Assembly: GCA_038318385.1 (NCBI GenBank) | Contig: JBBQCD010000015.1 | Location: 1 to 64,000 of the forward strand | DNA from: Schlegelella_A sp038318385 | GTDB taxonomy: Bacteria > Pseudomonadota > Gammaproteobacteria > Burkholderiales > Burkholderiaceae_C | Length of the DNA: 64,000 nt | Reading direction: 5' to 3' | Shown: positions 12,336 to 21,195 of the stretch, one piece after another | Numbering within the stretch: position 1 is the stretch's first letter | Layout: every line of letters starts with the position of its first letter | Notes under the pieces: model-generated | The model's input: only the letters and a program-made list of their open reading frames with translations | Told to the model about the DNA's origin: nothing | Databases searched by the model: none | Made by a program: the position numbers and the translations under genes

Positions 12336-13235
12336 ATGAAGTTCGAGCGCTACACGGTCGAGCATGAAACGCGCTACGGCTATCGCGCGCCGGTGGCGCA
12401 GTCGTGGCAGCTCGCGCGCCTCACGCCCCGAGCCCTGCCATGGCAGAAGGTCACCGCGCACCGCCTCCTGATCGAGCCCGCGCCGGACGAGCGGCGCGAC
12501 GAGTTCGACAGTTTCGGCAACGCCGTGACCCACTTCAGCCTGCATGCCGCGCATGCGGCGCTGCGCGTGCTGATGCGTTGCGAGGTCGAGGTCGGCGAGC
12601 GTCCGAGCGCGGAAGATGCCGACGCGACGGCAGCAGGCGGCCGAGTGGGGTGGGAGCAGGTCCGCGATGCGCTGCGCTCCCAGCCTGCGCAGGACAACCT
12701 GCTGCCAGCTCGCATGTGCGCGCCGACCCGGCTGGTGCCGCTGTCGGAGTCGGCCACGGTTTATGCGTCGCCCTCGTTCGAACGCGGACGCGGCTGGCTC
12801 GATGCGGTGACCGACCTGATGCACCGCATCCATGTCGATTTCGAGTTCGACCCGGGAGCGACCACCGTCACCACCGCGGTCGACGAGGTCTTGCACCTGC
12901 GTCGCGGGGTTTGCCAGGACTTCGCCCACCTCATGCTGGGCTGCCTGCGTGGCCATGGCCTCGCGGCGCGCTACATGTCCGGCTACCTGCTCACCGACCC
13001 GCCTCCCGGCCGGCCCCGGCTGCTGGGCGCCGACGCGTCGCATGCCTGGGTGGCGGCCTACGCGCCCGGTCTGGGCTGGGTCGAGTTCGATCCGACCAAC
13101 GACAAGCTCGCCGACGCCCGCTACATCACGCTCGCCTGGGGCGCCGACTTCGCCGACGCGGTGCCGTTGCGCGGCGTCATCCTTGGCGGTCGGGGCCAGA
13201 GCATGGACGTCGGCGTCAGCGTGCTACCGGCCTGA
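12336..13235 (+). CDS. Transglutaminase-like cysteine peptidase family protein
   Basis: A 299-residue protein from ATG 12336, five bases after the fusion gene. It has the bacterial transglutaminase N-terminal domain (YTVEHETRYGYRAPVAQSWQ) and a core with Cys near 193 (RRGVCQDFAHLMLGCLRGHG), His near 235 (ASHAWVAAYAPGLGW) and Asp near 251 (EFDPTND). The triad appears intact. It is the last gene of the ATP-grasp operon and is the short form, lacking DUF2126. Family members are predicted to cleave or transfer peptide-like amide bonds; the target here is unknown. No export signal is visible. Confidence 0.9.
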   Translation: MKFERYTVEHETRYGYRAPVAQSWQLARLTPRALPWQKVTAHRLLIEPAPDERRDEFDSFGNAVTHFSLHAAHAALRVLMRCEVEVGERPSAEDADATAAGGRVGWEQVRDALRSQPAQDNLLPARMCAPTRLVPLSESATVYASPSFERGRGWLDAVTDLMHRIHVDFEFDPGATTVTTAVDEVLHLRRGVCQDFAHLMLGCLRGHGLAARYMSGYLLTDPPPGRPRLLGADASHAWVAAYAPGLGWVEFDPTNDKLADARYITLAWGADFADAVPLRGVILGGRGQSMDVGVSVLPA

Positions 13236-13316
13236 CCGGGGGGCCTCCCACAGGGGGTGCTCGCCCCCGCGGATTCCATCTGGCGCGGGATGGCTGGAAT
13301 GGGCCGGTGCCGGAAA

Positions 13317-13340
13317 ACTGTGGTCATCGTTCACCACAGT
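13317..13340. promoter_or_regulatory. Perfect 8-bp inverted repeat upstream of small gene
   Basis: ACTGTGGT (13317-13324) and ACCACAGT (13333-13340) are exact reverse complements with an 8-base spacer. The repeat ends just before the CCGGAGA ribosome site of the gene at 13352. The dyad suits an operator for a dimeric repressor, or a leader hairpin. There is no T-run, so it is a poor terminator for the preceding operon. Confidence 0.5.
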
Positions 13341-13351
13341 CCGGAGACGCC

Positions 13352-13606
13352 ATGACCCGCCTGCTGACCGCTTCCCTCGCGACCTTGTTCTGCCGACGCG
13401 GCAACGTTGCCGTCAGCGCCCGGTCGGCGCACGCCGAGCCGTCGGATGCGCCCGAGGCTGGCGGACCGGGCTGGTTCGATTCCAGTTGGGACCTGCAGTC
13501 GGGCCTGGACGTACGCGAGGGTCTGCCGGACGAGGCTCGCCTGCGGGAGTGGACCGACGTGTTCTGCCTGCGCGCGCCGGCGCCGCAAGCCGAGATGGCT
13601 GCGTGA
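13352..13606 (+). CDS. Small conserved hypothetical protein
   Basis: An 84-residue protein from ATG 13352 with a GGAGA ribosome site. The N-terminus (MTRLLTASLATLFCRRGNVAVSA) is moderately hydrophobic. The core PGWFDSSWDLQSGLDVREG resembles short proteins I remember in Burkholderiales, where Trp-Phe-Asp-Ser-Ser-Trp is invariant; none has an assigned role. It stands alone between the ATP-grasp operon and the convergent mltB gene and has its own inverted repeat upstream, so it is probably separately regulated. Confidence 0.6.
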   Translation: MTRLLTASLATLFCRRGNVAVSARSAHAEPSDAPEAGGPGWFDSSWDLQSGLDVREGLPDEARLREWTDVFCLRAPAPQAEMAA

Positions 13607-13645
13607 GGGAAGGAAAGCGGCACGCCGCCGCAGTGCGTCTCGCCC

Positions 13646-14737
13646 TCAGCGACCGACCGTGCCGCGCTCCCGCGCCACCGCCTCGCCCAGCTCGATCACC
13701 GCGAGCGCGTAGTAGCTCGACCAGTTGTAGCGCGTGACCGCATAGAAGTTGGTGGTGCCGGCGACGTAGCTCGGCGGAGCGTCGTCGCCGTTGAACACCT
13801 CGACCAGGGCGAGCGGTCCCTCGGTTTCCAGGCCGGCGTCGCTGAGGCGGGCGCCGTGGGCGGTGAACTCCGCCGGGGTGAACTGCGGCACGATGTCCGG
13901 GGCGAGCAGCAGCGCACGCTCGGCCGGATCCGCTGGGGGCACGACCGCGTAGCGGGTCGGCATTCCGCGCTTCCAGCCGAATTCCGCCAGGTAGTGGGCG
14001 ACGCTGCCGATCGCATCGGCGCTGCTGCCGCGCAGGTCGACGTGGCCGTCGCCATCGAAGTCGACGGCGTATTTGTTGAAGCTCGACGGCATGAACTGCG
14101 GCAGGCCGATCGCACCGGCGTAGCTGCCCTGAAGCTCGAGCGGCTCGATGCCCTGGGCGCGGCACATCACGAAGAAGCTCTCGAGCTCGTCGCGAAAGAA
14201 ATCGCTGCGGTCCTTGCGGCCCGGCGGAAAGTCGAACGCCAGCGTCGCCAGCGCGTCGATGACTCGGAAGGTTCCGGTCTGCCGTCCATAGAGCGTTTCC
14301 ACGCCGATGATGCCGACGACGATCTCCGCCGGCACGCCGTAGGTCTCCTCGGCCAGCGCCAGCCATTTCGCGTTGTCGCGCCAGAAGGCGACTCCGGCGC
14401 GGATGCGCACCGGCTCGACGAAGCGGGCCCGGTAGGCGGCCCAGTTCTTCGTCGTGCCGACCGGCGGCGGCATGATGTAGCGCGCCACGCTGGGCTGATA
14501 GCGCGCCCGGGCGAGTGCCGCCTCCAGCCACGTTGCCGCGATGCCGCGGCGCTCCGCGACCTCGGCGGCGAAACGCATCACGTCGTCGCGCCGGCCGTAG
14601 GTGACGACGTCGGGGGTGGCGTCGGCCTGGACCTGGACCCGGCGCGGCTTGGCCGCCTGAGCGGCGCATGCCGACAGCGCGCCGACCGCGATCGCGACGG
14701 CGGCGCCGGCGACGGCGAGGGAGGAAAAAGGGCGCAT
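13646..14737 (-). CDS. mltB: Membrane-bound lytic murein transglycosylase B
   Basis: A 363-residue lipoprotein that cleaves the MurNAc-GlcNAc bond of peptidoglycan to form 1,6-anhydro ends. The signal MRPFSSLAVAGAAVAIAVGA leads to a lipobox LSAC. The catalytic Glu lies in GVETLYGR, and SYAGAIGLPQFMPSSF is typical of the SLT2/MltB fold. YNWSSYYALAVIELG is the family's C-terminal end. An alternative ATG at 14788 overlaps the stop of the upstream transglutaminase gene as TAATG and would add 17 residues; it may be the coupled start, with 14737 giving the cleaner signal peptide. Confidence 0.9.
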   Translation of the reverse strand: MRPFSSLAVAGAAVAIAVGALSACAAQAAKPRRVQVQADATPDVVTYGRRDDVMRFAAEVAERRGIAATWLEAALARARYQPSVARYIMPPPVGTTKNWAAYRARFVEPVRIRAGVAFWRDNAKWLALAEETYGVPAEIVVGIIGVETLYGRQTGTFRVIDALATLAFDFPPGRKDRSDFFRDELESFFVMCRAQGIEPLELQGSYAGAIGLPQFMPSSFNKYAVDFDGDGHVDLRGSSADAIGSVAHYLAEFGWKRGMPTRYAVVPPADPAERALLLAPDIVPQFTPAEFTAHGARLSDAGLETEGPLALVEVFNGDDAPPSYVAGTTNFYAVTRYNWSSYYALAVIELGEAVARERGTVGR

Positions 14738-14787
14738 CGGGTGCAGACGGGCGCGCGGCGTGCGCAACGCGAAGTTCGTGGCTCGCA

Positions 14788-16821
14788 TTATCCGGCGACC
14801 GCGGCTCGCAGGCGCCGCGCCTGCTGCCGGAAGCGCCGCGTCAGGGCGGCGTCCGGCCGGTTGCTGGCGTCCCGGCCGTAGCGCTGGCGCTCGAGCGCGT
14901 CGAGCAGCGTCGCCAGCCCTTCGGCTCGCGGACCCAGGCGTTCCCGCAGGCGCGTCGCCAGCGCCCGCGGAGTCTCGTGCGGTTTCGGGGCGAGACCGAG
15001 GGCCCGCAGCGACCGGCGCAGGTGGTCCATTTGCCGGGTCCAAGGGTCGACGCGGTGCCGGTCCCACCACGCCCATGCCGCGCCGGCGAGGGCCAGCGAG
15101 CTGAGCGCGGCGATCAGCAGCAGGGCCCGATCTTCCCAGGCCGGAGCCGAGAAGCCGATGCCCTTCAGCACGTCGAACTGCTGCCCGCGGGAGTAGTTCA
15201 GCACCCACTGGTTCCAGCGGTTGTTGAGGCGCTCCCAGTTCGCCCGAAACTGGGCCAGCAGGGCGGGGTTGACGTTGCCGAGCGCGCCCGCCATCAGTCC
15301 GACCTGCGGGGCGAGCCGGGCACTGCGGATGACGCGGTCGGGCGCGACCGCGGCCGTCGGGTCGGCGCGGACCCAGCCGACGCCGCGTTGCCAGTATTCC
15401 GCCCAGGCGTGGGCCGAGCTCTGGCGCACGATGTAGTAGCCGTCCACCGGCACGGGGTCCGCGCCCTGGTAGCCGGTGACCACCCGCGCCGGCACGCCGA
15501 GCGCCCGCATGACGACGACGAAAGAGGCGGCGAAGTGCTCGCAGAAGCCCTCCCGGCGGTCGAGCCAGAACTCGTCGATCGCGTTCGCGCCGTAGGCCTC
15601 GGCGGCGAGCGTGTAGGAGTAGCCGCCTGTCGCGACATGGCGCATCAGCGCTCGCGCGATCGGCCCCGGGTTGGCGGCGTCGAAGCCGCCGTCACGGCCG
15701 AAGGTGGCCGCCCATTCGAGCGTGCGGGGGTTGAAGCCGGGTGGCAAGGCGAGATACGGCGCCAGCTCCTCGGTGGCTCGCACGGGTCCGTGCCGAAAGT
15801 TCGTGTAGGCATCGGTCTCGAAGCGGACGCGTTCGAAAAGCGGCCGGTCGGCCATCCAGACCAGGTCGTCGCGCACGAAGACGTCGAACCCCTCGATGTT
15901 CGGCGCGGTCACGCTCGCCTCGAGCAGCGGGATCGTCGACAGGCGCAGCGGCTCCAGCGTGATCTCGTAGTGCACGGGCGCGCCGGCCACGCGCAGTCCC
16001 GCGGCAGCCTCGGGTGACGCCGTGCGCCGCGAGCCGCGGCGCTGCGGCAGGGGCCTCCACTCGACACCATCGAAGCTCGCCAGAACCGGCCCGCGCAGGT
16101 ACATCGTCTCCGGCGCGGGGGCCGGCGTGTCGAAGCGCAGGCGCAAGGCGATGCTGTCGTCCAGGGCCACTTCGGCGACGCTGCCCAGACGCATCGAATT
16201 CGACAGACCGGTCGTCGAGATGCCGTCCTGGGGCACGCCCCAGAGCGGGCCGATGCGCGGGAACAGAAGGAACATCAGGGCCATGATCGGCGCGCCCAGC
16301 AAGGCGGTGCGACCCGCCAGTCGTGCGGCCTGCCGCAGGCTCGGCTGGCCCACCGGCATGTGGGCGAGCACCAGTGCCGTCAGCAGGCCCCAGACCGACA
16401 GCAGCATCGCGACGGCGACCGGCAGCGACTGCGAATAGAGGAAATGGGTGAGGATCAGGAAGAAGCCGAGGAAGAAGACGACGAAGGCATCCCGGCGCGC
16501 CCGCAGCTCCAGCGTCTTCAGCGCCATCAGCACCACCGCCATGGTGATGCCCGGCTCCTTGCCGAGCAGACTGCGGTAGGACCAGAACGTCAGCCCGGCG
16601 GCGACGGCTAGGACCGCGACCACCAGCCAGCGACTCGGCAACGCGGCGTTGCCGATCGCGAGCGCCGCCCGCCACACCAGCACCACCACGGTCAGGGCGA
16701 CGCACCACCCGGGCAGGTGCGAGACGTGCGGCAGCACCGTCCAGGCGATGACGCCGAGGAGGAATAGCGTGTCGCGGGCTTCGCGCGGCAACTGCCGCCA
16801 GCCCGGCCAGCGCGGCAACAT
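14788..16821 (-). CDS. TgpA-like membrane transglutaminase (DUF3488 plus transglutaminase core)
   Basis: A 677-residue protein. About seven hydrophobic helices fill residues 10-190 (DUF3488, TgpA N-terminal). A periplasmic transglutaminase core follows with Cys near 427 (REGFCEHFAASFVVVMRALG), His near 470 (SSAHAWAEYWQRGVGW) and Asp near 487 (ADPTAAVAPDR). There is one more helix near 580 and a cytoplasmic DUF4129-like tail. It resembles P. aeruginosa TgpA. It starts five bases after the DUF58 stop (a GTG at 16830 overlaps it as GTGA) and its stop overlaps an ATG of the mltB frame. The moxR-DUF58-TgpA order is widespread; a cell-envelope maturation role is probable. Confidence 0.9.
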   Translation of the reverse strand: MLPRWPGWRQLPREARDTLFLLGVIAWTVLPHVSHLPGWCVALTVVVLVWRAALAIGNAALPSRWLVVAVLAVAAGLTFWSYRSLLGKEPGITMAVVLMALKTLELRARRDAFVVFFLGFFLILTHFLYSQSLPVAVAMLLSVWGLLTALVLAHMPVGQPSLRQAARLAGRTALLGAPIMALMFLLFPRIGPLWGVPQDGISTTGLSNSMRLGSVAEVALDDSIALRLRFDTPAPAPETMYLRGPVLASFDGVEWRPLPQRRGSRRTASPEAAAGLRVAGAPVHYEITLEPLRLSTIPLLEASVTAPNIEGFDVFVRDDLVWMADRPLFERVRFETDAYTNFRHGPVRATEELAPYLALPPGFNPRTLEWAATFGRDGGFDAANPGPIARALMRHVATGGYSYTLAAEAYGANAIDEFWLDRREGFCEHFAASFVVVMRALGVPARVVTGYQGADPVPVDGYYIVRQSSAHAWAEYWQRGVGWVRADPTAAVAPDRVIRSARLAPQVGLMAGALGNVNPALLAQFRANWERLNNRWNQWVLNYSRGQQFDVLKGIGFSAPAWEDRALLLIAALSSLALAGAAWAWWDRHRVDPWTRQMDHLRRSLRALGLAPKPHETPRALATRLRERLGPRAEGLATLLDALERQRYGRDASNRPDAALTRRFRQQARRLRAAVAG

Positions 16822-16826
16822 GGCGG

Positions 16827-17849
16827 TCACTTCCACAGTGCGAGCGCCTCCAGACAGCGGCGGCGCTGGGCTTCGCCCTCCGCGGGCACGAGCTCGAGCC
16901 CGGGCAGGCGCAGCCCGTAGTCGGCGCCGGCACGGTGCGCGGCGAGCGTCCAGGCGGCCAGGCGCGACAACCGGTCCTCGGGGGCGAGGCCGCTGCACGC
17001 CGACCAGTCGAGCCACAGTTCCTGGTGGGTCGACGCCGCGGTGTCGCGACTGACGAGGTCGCCGCCGGTCTCCAGCGCCTTCGCGGCCTTCTTCCAGGCG
17101 ACGCGCTTCATCGAGTCGCCGCGCCGGTAGGCGCGCACGCCTTCGACCTCGCCGCCGTCCACGCTGCGACTCTGCGTCGCGCCGCCCGACACCGGGCGGG
17201 CCGCCGGCGGCCTGGGCGCATCGCGCTCGAGCGCCGGATAGGCGAGCAGGCGCGCGGCCGGGCGCCATACCGTCCAGGCCCTGAAGAGGCCGAGCGGGAA
17301 ACGCGTCGTGGCGGTGATCGCCGGCACGTCGTGCAGGCCCCTCGTCGGCGGGACGAAGCTGACCTGCGCGGTCGCCTGGCCGCCAGCCGGAACGTCGATC
17401 CAGGCCAGGCTCCAGTCAGTTGCGGCCGCCATCTTCAGGCCGATGCCGTAGCGCGGGCTGCCGGGACTCGTCAGCACCACGTCGAGCACCGCCGATTCTC
17501 CGGCAAAGACCGGTGGCACCGGCTTCAGGTGCAGCGTCAGTCCGCGCAGCGTGGCGTGAGTGACATGCATCGAGACGACACCGCTTCCGGCGAGCAGGAA
17601 GGTGAGGACGTAGCCGAGGTTGAGCTGGTAGTTGATCGACGCGATCAGCAGCACCAGCAAGGTGACGGCGAACAGGAAGCCCGCCTTGGTCGGCAGGATG
17701 TAGATGTTGCCCTGCGTCAGCAACAGCGTGTCGTTGCGCGGCAGGCGCCCCTGCAGCCAGGCGCGAAAGCGGCTGCGCACCAGCGTAGCGGGGTTCAATG
17801 CAGCGGCAAGGGACACCGCCGCATTCTCGCCCGTGCCTCGGGCGGACAC
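16827..17849 (-). CDS. DUF58 domain protein
   Basis: A 340-residue protein. Two transmembrane helices (about 55-100; FLFAVTLLVLLIASINYQLN and YVLTFLLAGSGVVSMHV) precede a C-terminal DUF58 domain with the hallmark EGVRAYRRGDSMKRVAWKKAAK. DUF58 is related to von Willebrand A folds and typically partners a MoxR ATPase, which is encoded 41 bases upstream. Together they are thought to act as chaperone-like modules that mature or activate partner proteins, here perhaps the downstream transglutaminase. The metal-site residues of a true MIDAS are not obvious. Confidence 0.9.
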   Translation of the reverse strand: MSARGTGENAAVSLAAALNPATLVRSRFRAWLQGRLPRNDTLLLTQGNIYILPTKAGFLFAVTLLVLLIASINYQLNLGYVLTFLLAGSGVVSMHVTHATLRGLTLHLKPVPPVFAGESAVLDVVLTSPGSPRYGIGLKMAAATDWSLAWIDVPAGGQATAQVSFVPPTRGLHDVPAITATTRFPLGLFRAWTVWRPAARLLAYPALERDAPRPPAARPVSGGATQSRSVDGGEVEGVRAYRRGDSMKRVAWKKAAKALETGGDLVSRDTAASTHQELWLDWSACSGLAPEDRLSRLAAWTLAAHRAGADYGLRLPGLELVPAEGEAQRRRCLEALALWK

Positions 17850-17890
17850 GCCCCCCCGTCGCCGTGCCGGCGACGAGCCGAGGACTTAGG

Positions 17891-18817
17891 TCACGGCAGC
17901 GCCACGGCCTGGATCATCGCGCGGACCTGCTCGACCCGGCCGCGGCCCGCGCCCGGCACCGGCACCAGGCGATGGGCGATGGTCTGCGGCAGGATCGACT
18001 GGATGTCGTCGGGGGCGACGTAGTCGCGGCGCGCGAGTAATGCGCGCGCCCGAGCCGCGCGCAGCACGCCGATGCCGGCGCGCGGGCTCAGGCCCTCGAC
18101 GAACCAGGTGCCCGAGCGCGTCGCCTTGATCAACGCCTGCAGGTAGTCGAGGAGGGCGTCGGAGGCGTGCACGGCCTGGACGGCGCGCTGCGCGGCCAGC
18201 AGTTCCTCGGGCGTCATCACGCCCTGCAGGCGGCCGATCGCTTCGCGCCGATCGGCTCCGGCGAGCAGCTCGCGCTCGCTCGCCTGGTCGGGGTAGCCGA
18301 GGGTGATGCACATCAGGAAGCGGTCGAGCTGCGATTCCGGCAGCGGGTAGGTGCCGAGCTGGTCGGTCGGGTTCTGCGTGGCGATGACGAAGAAGGGTCG
18401 CGGCAGCGGCCGGGTCTCCCCCTCGACGCTGACCTGCTGCTCCTCCATCGCCTCGAGCAGCGCGCTCTGCGTCTTCGGGCCGGCGCGGTTGATCTCGTCG
18501 GCCAGCAGGACCTGAGCGAACACCGGGCCGGGGTGGAACACGAAGGCTTCCTTGCTGCGTTCGTAGACGCTGACGCCGATCAGGTCGGAAGGCATCAGGT
18601 CGGCGGTGAACTGGGTGCGCGAGAAGCGCAGGCCGAGCGATACCGCCAGCGCGTGGGCGAGCGTGGTCTTTCCGACGCCGGGCACGTCCTCGATCAGCAG
18701 GTGGCCGCCGGCCAGCAGGCAGGCCACGCAGTCCTCGATCTGCGGGCGTTTCCCGACGATGATCGTGCTAATCTGACCGACGAGGTCGGCGAGCTGGGCG
18801 GCCAGTGGTTTGCTCAT
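17891..18817 (-). CDS. MoxR-family AAA+ ATPase
   Basis: A 308-residue AAA+ ATPase. The Walker A is DVPGVGKTTLAHALA (about 44-58), the Walker B LLADEINRAGPKTQSALLEA, sensor 1 FFVIATQNPTDQLG, and the C-terminal lid contains GLSPRAGIGVLRAARARALL. MoxR proteins remodel or insert cofactors into partner proteins with a VWA/DUF58 subunit; DUF58 follows directly. First gene of a minus-strand operon ending with mltB. It is divergent from the deacetylase-like gene with only 37 bases between starts, so the promoters must overlap. Confidence 0.93.
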   Translation of the reverse strand: MSKPLAAQLADLVGQISTIIVGKRPQIEDCVACLLAGGHLLIEDVPGVGKTTLAHALAVSLGLRFSRTQFTADLMPSDLIGVSVYERSKEAFVFHPGPVFAQVLLADEINRAGPKTQSALLEAMEEQQVSVEGETRPLPRPFFVIATQNPTDQLGTYPLPESQLDRFLMCITLGYPDQASERELLAGADRREAIGRLQGVMTPEELLAAQRAVQAVHASDALLDYLQALIKATRSGTWFVEGLSPRAGIGVLRAARARALLARRDYVAPDDIQSILPQTIAHRLVPVPGAGRGRVEQVRAMIQAVALP

Positions 18818-18854
18818 GCGGCCACCTTACCCGAAAAGAAATGGACCCCGAGAC

Positions 18855-19790
18855 ATGACCACGGCCTATTACAGCCACGCCGATTGCCACCGCCACGACA
18901 TGGGCCGCGGCCACCCCGAGTGCCCGCAACGCCTTGATGCGATCGAAGACTACCTGCTGTCGCACGGTCTCAACGATGCCCTCGATCGACGCGAGGCACC
19001 GCGGGCGGCGCTGTCCGATCTGGGCTTGGCGCACAACAGCCGCTATGTCGACGAGTTGCTCGAGGTCCTCGACCGCGTCCGCGACTCGGGTGAATCGCGC
19101 GCGCTCGATCCCGACACCGTCGCCAGCCCCGGCACCCGCGATGCCGTGATGCGCGCCGCCGGCGCCGCCGTCGCCGCCACCGACGCAGTCCTCGACGGCG
19201 AGGTCGAGAACGCGTTCTGCGCGGTGCGGCCGCCCGGCCACCATGCGACGCGCGATGCGGCGATGGGCTTCTGCTTCTTCAACAGCGTGGCGGTCGCTGC
19301 GCGCCACGCGCTCGACGTGCGCGGGCTGGAGCGCGTCGCGATCGTCGACTTCGACGTCCACCACGGCAACGGCACCGAGGACATCATCGCCGGCGACGAG
19401 CGCGTGCTGATGGTGAGCATCTTCCAGCATCCGTTCTACCCCGGCACCGGCGCTGTGCCCCGCGCCGACAACATGGTCAACCTGCCGATCCCGGCCTATA
19501 CCCGCGGCCCCGAGATCCGCAAGCTGATCGACGCCCACTGGATGCCCCGCCTGGAGGCGTTCCGGCCGCAGATGATCTTCATTTCGGCGGGCTTCGATGC
19601 CCATCGCGAGGACGATCTCGGCCAGCTCGGGCTCGTCGAGGCCGATTACGAATGGATGACCGAGCGCATCAAGGCGGTGGCGGCTCGCCATGCCCAGGGT
19701 CGCATCGTTTCGTGCCTGGAAGGGGGCTACAACCTCGGTGCGCTGGCCCGAAGCGTCGCGGCGCATGTGCGCGTGCTCGCCGGCGTCTGA
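18855..19790 (+). CDS. Histone deacetylase-like amidohydrolase
   Basis: A 311-residue zinc amidohydrolase of the bacterial HDAC/acetylpolyamine amidohydrolase group. Start ATG 18855 fits the canonical N-terminus MTTAYYSHADCHRHDMGRGH. Catalytic elements are PPGHHATRDAAMGFCFFN (about 125-142) and the metal-binding DFDVHHGNGTEDI (about 165-177), followed by HPFYPGTG and EGGYNLGALARSV. Likely substrates are acetylated amines or acyl-lysines; the sequence does not settle which. It is followed nine bases later by an MscS-type channel, probably co-transcribed. Confidence 0.92.
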   Translation: MTTAYYSHADCHRHDMGRGHPECPQRLDAIEDYLLSHGLNDALDRREAPRAALSDLGLAHNSRYVDELLEVLDRVRDSGESRALDPDTVASPGTRDAVMRAAGAAVAATDAVLDGEVENAFCAVRPPGHHATRDAAMGFCFFNSVAVAARHALDVRGLERVAIVDFDVHHGNGTEDIIAGDERVLMVSIFQHPFYPGTGAVPRADNMVNLPIPAYTRGPEIRKLIDAHWMPRLEAFRPQMIFISAGFDAHREDDLGQLGLVEADYEWMTERIKAVAARHAQGRIVSCLEGGYNLGALARSVAAHVRVLAGV

Positions 19791-19799
19791 GGCCGGCGG

Positions 19800-21107
19800 A
19801 TGATCAGGGCCATCGACGCGCTCGAGCTCGAGCAACTGCTGCGCTCGCTCGCCCAGCCCGCGGCGCTCGCCGAGCTGGCGGTGCTGGTCGGATGCCTGCT
19901 CGTCGCCTGGGCTCTGGTGCGGGCGCTGCGTGGCCCCTCGGTGCCGGTCGCCTCGGTCTGGTTCGGCGACCGGATCATCGACGGTGTGCTCTTCCCGGTG
20001 CTGGCCCTGGCGCTGGCCTTCGGTGCCCGGCTGGTCCTCGAAGGGGTGCTCCAGCCGGCGGTGTTCAGGCTCGCGGTCCCGATCCTGGTGTCGCTCGTGG
20101 CGATCCGCCTGAGCGTGCGGGTGCTCGGTGCGACGTTTCCGGCCACCCCGTGGGTCCGGATCGTCGAACGCAGCATCTCCTGGATCGCCTGGATCGGGGT
20201 GGTGCTGTGGGTCACCGGCATCGGACCGTTGCTGCTCGATGCGATGGGCGACGTGCGCTGGAAGATCGGCGCTTCCGAGATGTCGCTGCGCAACATCGTC
20301 GAAGGCGTGCTGACGGCCGGCGTGGTGCTCGTCCTCGCGCTCTGGATCTCGGCCGCGATCGAGCGCAAGCTGCTGCGCAGCGGCAGCCGCGCCGACCTGT
20401 CGATTCGCAAGATGGCGGCCAACATCGTGCGCTCGCTGCTGCTCTTCGTTGGCCTGCTGTTCGCGCTGTCGGCGGTCGGCATCGATCTCACCGCGCTGTC
20501 GGTGGTCGGTGGCGCGATCGGAGTCGGGGTGGGCTTCGGCCTGCAGAAGATCGCCGCGAACTATGTCAGCGGCTTCGTTATCCTGGCCGAGCGCAGCCTG
20601 CGCATCGGCGACATGGTGAAGGTCGAGAACTTCGAGGGCCGCATCACCGACATCCGCACCCGCTACACCGTCATCCGCTCGCTCGGCGGACGCGAGGCGA
20701 TCGTGCCGAACGAGACCCTGATCACGACCCGGGTGGAGAACGCCTCGCTCGCCGATCCGCGGGTGCTGATCACATCGTCGGTGCAGGTGGCCTATGGCAC
20801 CGACGTGCCGCGGCTGCAGCCACTGCTGGTCCAGGCGATGCTGCAGGTGACCCGGGTGATCGACGATCCGGGCCCGAGCGTGCAGCTCCTGGCCTTCGCC
20901 GCCGACGGCCTGGAGTTGCGGCTGCTGTTCTGGATACGCGATCCGGAGAACGGCCAGGGCAACGTCACGTCCGAGGTCAATCTCGCCGTGCTGGCAGTGC
21001 TCAATGCCGAGCACGTCGAGATCCCGTACCCGCAGCGGGTCGTCCATGCGGTCGCGGCTCCGCAGAGGCCGGCCGCGGACGTTCCGCCGCCGGAGATTGC
21101 GCGATGA
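19800..21107 (+). CDS. MscS-family mechanosensitive ion channel
   Basis: A 435-residue membrane protein. Four to five helices occupy about 20-270. The pore-lining helix and the MscS beta domain are recognisable in VGGAIGVGVGFGLQKIAANY, SGFVILAERSLRIGDMVKVE, and then FEGRITDIRTRYTVIRSLGG and REAIVPNETLITTRVENAS. Such channels open under membrane tension to release solutes in hypo-osmotic shock. It starts at ATG 19800, nine bases after the deacetylase-like gene. Its stop is overlapped by a 12-codon open frame (21104-21142) that I do not count as a gene. Confidence 0.93.
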   Translation: MIRAIDALELEQLLRSLAQPAALAELAVLVGCLLVAWALVRALRGPSVPVASVWFGDRIIDGVLFPVLALALAFGARLVLEGVLQPAVFRLAVPILVSLVAIRLSVRVLGATFPATPWVRIVERSISWIAWIGVVLWVTGIGPLLLDAMGDVRWKIGASEMSLRNIVEGVLTAGVVLVLALWISAAIERKLLRSGSRADLSIRKMAANIVRSLLLFVGLLFALSAVGIDLTALSVVGGAIGVGVGFGLQKIAANYVSGFVILAERSLRIGDMVKVENFEGRITDIRTRYTVIRSLGGREAIVPNETLITTRVENASLADPRVLITSSVQVAYGTDVPRLQPLLVQAMLQVTRVIDDPGPSVQLLAFAADGLELRLLFWIRDPENGQGNVTSEVNLAVLAVLNAEHVEIPYPQRVVHAVAAPQRPAADVPPPEIAR

Positions 21108-21195
21108 GCGACCCCGCCAGCGCCACCACGCCGCGGCCTTGACGCCTTGCCAGGCCTCTGAGGTGACCCGCTCGGGCGTCTGGTAGCGTTCCTCC

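Noticed and set aside
21104..21142. Twelve-codon frame starting by ATGA overlap with the mscS stop
   Set aside because: Too short and without a ribosome site or recognisable peptide; possibly the relic of a lost downstream gene, but nothing supports it.
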